Positions 5,881 through 8,585 of a DNA stretch of 8,585 nucleotides are shown here, piece after piece. A model generated the notes under the pieces. That model worked only from the letters and a program-made list of their open reading frames with translations. It did not search any database and was not told the DNA's origin. Positions within the stretch are counted from its first letter, which is position 1; each line of letters begins with the position of its first letter. Made by a program: the position numbers and the translations under genes. Source of the stretch: an uncultured Eubacteriales bacterium (GTDB taxonomy: Bacteria > Bacillota_A > Clostridia > Christensenellales > Aristaeellaceae); assembly GCA_900321945.1 (NCBI GenBank), contig ONXY01000429.1, positions 1 to 8,585 of the forward strand. The letters run 5' to 3'.

Positions 5881-7128
5881 TCAGAGCGCGCCTTCCGCCT
5901 CCATCCGTCCCAGCGCTTCTGCCATGGCGATCCGTCCGTGGGCATAGGTCAGCCCGCCCTGCATATAGGCGGTATAGGGAGGCCGCATCGGACCGTCCGC
6001 GCTGAGCTCGATGCTGGCGCCGGCCACGAAGGTTCCCGCCGCCATGACGACCGGATCGTCGTAGCCCGGCATGGCCCAGGGCTCCGGAAGCGCCATGCTG
6101 TCGACGGGGCTCACGCTCTGAACCGCCTGGCAGAAGGCAACCAGCCTCTCCGGCGTCTCCAGCTGAATGGCCTGCACGATGTCCGCCCGTCTTTCCACGG
6201 AAGAGGGCGATGCTTTCAGCCCCAGGTTCTCAAAGAGCCGGGCCGCGAGCATGGCGGTTTTCAGCGCCTGACAGACGGTATGGGGAGCCATGAAAAGGCC
6301 CTGATAAAACGGCCTGTAGTCTCCCGCGTAGGAGCCGAGCTCCCGGCCCAGGCCGGGCGCGGTCAGCCGCCACGCAACCCGCTCCACCGCTTCCGTCCCG
6401 CCTGCGACGTAGCCCCCCGTCGGGGCGATTCCGCCGCCCGGGTTCTTGATCAGGCTGCCGACGCAGACGTCCGCGCCGTAATCCGAGGGCTCCTTCTCAC
6501 AGACGAACTCCCCGTAGCAGTTGTCCGCCATCAGCAGAACGCCCGGATGCTTCCGGTGGATCATCTCCGCCAGCGGCTGAAGCTTCTCCGGGGTCAGGCT
6601 GGGCCGCTGGCTGTAGCCGCGGCTGCGCTGCGCGATGACCAGGGTCGTATTCGTCGTCATCGCCTTTTCCACCGCGTCCAGGTCGATCTCCCCGTCCGGC
6701 GTCAGATCCACGCATCCGAAGCTTCTTCCCATTTCCTTCAGCGATCCGGGAGGCGTGCCGTTCCCCGTGCCGATGATTCCCAGCAGGGTGTCGTATGGCA
6801 TGCCGGTCGCGCTCAGGATCCGCTCCCCGGGCCGGGTCAGTCCGAAAAGCGTCAGGCTCAGCGCGGCGGTTCCGCTGGCGATCTGCGGCCGGATCAGCGC
6901 CGCCTCCGTATGAAAAAGGCCGGCCCAGATCCGCTCCAGCGTGTCCCTTCCCACGTCGTCGTACCCGTAGCCCGTGGTCGGCGCGAAATGACGGTAGCTG
7001 ACCTGGTGCTCCCTGAACAGTTCCAGTACCTGACGGGTACGGAGCTCCTCGATTCTTTCGGCTTCCGCGAAGGCGCCCTTCAGCTCCTCTTCCGCCCGCC
7101 GGATCATGGTTTCGATTTTTTCGTTCAT
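5881..7128 (-). CDS. ynbB: PLP-dependent methionine gamma-lyase-like protein (YnbB / aluminium resistance family)
   Basis: This 415-residue fold-type I PLP enzyme belongs to the family labelled methionine gamma-lyase-like or aluminium resistance protein, whose B. subtilis member is YnbB. Landmarks are FAPTTGYGYDDVGRDTLE (48-65), RPQIASGTAAL (80-90), MADNCYGEF (200-208) with D202 expected to contact the PLP ring nitrogen, and SLIKNPGGG (225-233) with K228 as the probable Schiff-base lysine. The length is normal. The substrate is not established for the family, so the lyase name should be taken loosely. The ATG at 7128 is 3 nt after the miaA stop. The upstream site is a weak AGGG, consistent with translational coupling. 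In Bacilli ynbB also lies close after miaA and hfq; here hfq is absent between them. Confidence 0.9.
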   Translation of the reverse strand: MNEKIETMIRRAEEELKGAFAEAERIEELRTRQVLELFREHQVSYRHFAPTTGYGYDDVGRDTLERIWAGLFHTEAALIRPQIASGTAALSLTLFGLTRPGERILSATGMPYDTLLGIIGTGNGTPPGSLKEMGRSFGCVDLTPDGEIDLDAVEKAMTTNTTLVIAQRSRGYSQRPSLTPEKLQPLAEMIHRKHPGVLLMADNCYGEFVCEKEPSDYGADVCVGSLIKNPGGGIAPTGGYVAGGTEAVERVAWRLTAPGLGRELGSYAGDYRPFYQGLFMAPHTVCQALKTAMLAARLFENLGLKASPSSVERRADIVQAIQLETPERLVAFCQAVQSVSPVDSMALPEPWAMPGYDDPVVMAAGTFVAGASIELSADGPMRPPYTAYMQGGLTYAHGRIAMAEALGRMEAEGAL

Positions 7129-7131
7129 TTT

Positions 7132-8067
7132 TTATCCCTGCCCGTCCGTGCTGAATATGCGCTCCAGCTGTTCCGCCGCGTCCGGAGCGAGCGCGTCGAC
7201 CCGCGCCGGCGCCGGATCGCGCCGCAGGAAAGTTTCCTGCCTTTTGGCGTAATGCCGGCTTCCCTTCTGAATCTCCTCCACGGCTTTCTCCAGCGTACGC
7301 TCCCCCCGCAGATGGGGGATCATTTCCTTGTATCCGAGCCCCTGCATGCTCTGGGCGTCCGGAGGCACGCCTTCCGCAAGCAGCTCGCGGACTTCCTCCC
7401 GGAGACCGAGGCGGATCATCTCGTCAACCCGACGGTTGATCCGCGCATAGAGGATGTCCCGCGGAAGCGTCAGCGCCGCGATCCGCCAGACGAAGGGGGA
7501 TTCCTCCTCGGCCCGCGGCTGGCGGGAGAAGGGAACGCCTGTCAGACGCGTGACCTCCAGGGCCCGGATCACCCGCCGGACGTCGTTTTCCGGCAGCCTG
7601 GCGGCGGTTTCCGGATCGATCCGTTCCAGCATATCGTGAAGACGTTTTTTCCCGCCGGGCTCCTCCGCTGCCGCCTTCAGTTCCGCCCGCAGCCCCTCGT
7701 CCGCGGGAACGGCTCCCATGGACGCGGAATGCGTCATCGCCCAGAGATACAGACCGGTTCCGCCGACGAAGAGGACGTCCTTCCCTTCCTTCTCCCGCTT
7801 CTCCCGGACCAGCGTTTCGGCGCGCTCTTTGTATTCCGCGGCGCTGAAGCTCTCCGCGGGCTCCACAATGTCGATCATATGATGCGGAACCCGTCTCCGC
7901 TCCTCCGCGGATGGCTTGGCGGTGCCGATATCCATGCGCCGGTAGATCTGCATGCTGTCCATGCACAGGATCTCCCAGCCGTTCCTTTCCGCCAGGGTCA
8001 GGCTGAGCGCGGTTTTCCCGCTGGCCGTCGGGCCGGTAAGCACCCGGCAGACGATTTTGTCCTTCAC
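7132..8067 (-). CDS. miaA: tRNA dimethylallyltransferase
   Basis: MiaA adds an isopentenyl group from dimethylallyl diphosphate to adenosine 37 of tRNAs reading UNN codons, which improves codon reading. The 311-residue protein has the usual length. The P-loop GPTASGKT is at 12-19, and the substrate-binding DSMQIYRRMDIGTAKP stretch at 37-52. It also has VPHHMID (60-66), VGGTGLY (101-107), QGLGYKE (242-248) and RHYAKRQ (271-277), all typical of MiaA. The start is GTG at 8067, whose first bases overlap the mutL stop as GTGA. AGGAG (8074-8078) lies 6 nt upstream, which supports it. The 4 nt overlap suggests coupling to mutL. The mutL-miaA order is widespread in bacteria. Confidence 0.97.
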   Translation of the reverse strand: MKDKIVCRVLTGPTASGKTALSLTLAERNGWEILCMDSMQIYRRMDIGTAKPSAEERRRVPHHMIDIVEPAESFSAAEYKERAETLVREKREKEGKDVLFVGGTGLYLWAMTHSASMGAVPADEGLRAELKAAAEEPGGKKRLHDMLERIDPETAARLPENDVRRVIRALEVTRLTGVPFSRQPRAEEESPFVWRIAALTLPRDILYARINRRVDEMIRLGLREEVRELLAEGVPPDAQSMQGLGYKEMIPHLRGERTLEKAVEEIQKGSRHYAKRQETFLRRDPAPARVDALAPDAAEQLERIFSTDGQG

Positions 8068-8585
8068 TGTATTCTCCTGAACTTTTTGTCCAGTTCCGTA
8101 TGGCTGACGGAAACGACAAGAGGCCGCCCGTGAGGGCAGGTGGGCGTAACCTTCCGGTCGATCATTTCTTCCACCAGAGAGCGGAGCAGGGATTCGGGAA
8201 GAGCCTCCCCGCCCTTAACGGCGTGCTTGCAGGCCGACTGCAGAACGGCGCTCCTTTTCTTCTCCTCTCCGGGAATCCGGCCGCTCTCCAGCTCCGCGAC
8301 CGTCTCCCTCAGGAACGCCGCGGTTTCGTTTTCCCCGAGGACGGCGGGCACCGAGCGGACGGCCGCCTCGTTTTCCCCGAAAGGCTCGACCACGAGGCCC
8401 AGGGATTCCAGAAGCTCCCGGTTTTCCTCCAGCGTCTGCATCTCCCGCTTCGTGACGCTCACGACGACGGGCACGAGCATCTCCTGCCCGGCATGCCGCT
8501 CTTCGGAGGCTTTCATCATCCGGTCGAACAGAAGCCGCTCGTGAACCGCGTGCTGGTCGACCATCAGCAGATGATCCGCGTATTC
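8064..8585 (-). CDS. mutL: DNA mismatch repair protein MutL, C-terminal part (cut by window edge)
   Basis: The window holds the last 173 residues plus the stop; the ATPase domain lies beyond the right edge. This dimerisation domain carries the nicking endonuclease motifs found in MutL of bacteria without MutH. DQHA...E begins at residue 10 (D10, H12, E16), ACKHAVKGGE is at 118-127 and CPHGRP at 150-155. These metal-binding elements direct strand nicking in mismatch repair. The final acidic residue of the first motif is aspartate (D21) where the usual form has glutamate. An internal ATG at 8564 is not a real start, because the reading frame stays open and family-like (YADHLL) to the edge. Its TGA overlaps the miaA GTG. 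The assignment is secure. Confidence 0.95.
   Translation of the reverse strand, partial: EYADHLLMVDQHAVHERLLFDRMMKASEERHAGQEMLVPVVVSVTKREMQTLEENRELLESLGLVVEPFGENEAAVRSVPAVLGENETAAFLRETVAELESGRIPGEEKKRSAVLQSACKHAVKGGEALPESLLRSLVEEMIDRKVTPTCPHGRPLVVSVSHTELDKKFRRIQ

Noticed and set aside
5938..8133. 731-codon open frame on the plus strand across ynbB and miaA
   Set aside because: It is antisense to two genes with full family motifs, has no recognisable motif and no ribosome binding site of note. GC-rich codon use makes stops rare in the opposite strand.

Overview
This 8.6 kb window is a compact, fully minus-strand housekeeping segment from a GC-rich low-level Gram-positive lineage, most likely an anaerobic Clostridia-type Firmicute. 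The reasons are strong AGGAGG-type ribosome binding sites, TTGACA/TATAAT promoters, a transketolase split into two subunit genes, a MutL with endonuclease motifs, a YnbB-type PLP enzyme next to miaA, and a MutL-MiaA gene order. GC is roughly 60% by eye. A finer placement, such as a GC-rich gut or rumen clostridial order, is only a guess.

Read in the direction of transcription (high to low coordinates) there are three apparent transcription units. Unit 1 enters from the right edge: mutL (3' end only), miaA (GTG start overlapping the mutL stop) and ynbB (3 nt gap). It covers DNA mismatch repair, tRNA A37 prenylation and a PLP-dependent lyase-like enzyme. No terminator is visible after ynbB. Unit 2 starts at a promoter with two perfect consensus hexamers (5830-5859). 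It encodes the two halves of transketolase, then a cysteine-free, very acidic protein of unknown function, and ends at a clear intrinsic terminator (3284-3308). Unit 3 starts at an extended -10 promoter (3254-3282) that abuts the terminator's T-run. It encodes a TTG-started, signal-peptide-bearing, membrane-anchored protein of unknown function, then cysS, a short membrane-anchored ComEA-type helix-hairpin-helix protein (also TTG-started), and dnaX, which runs off the left edge.

The genes are packed with overlaps of 4 and 14 nt and gaps of 3 to 50 nt. Translational coupling is therefore likely within each unit. There are no tRNA or rRNA genes, CRISPR arrays, insertion sequences or phage genes. 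The window does not show an obvious new defence or mobile system. The parts least explained are the acidic protein, the membrane-anchored protein upstream of cysS, and the way these sit in otherwise ordinary operons.
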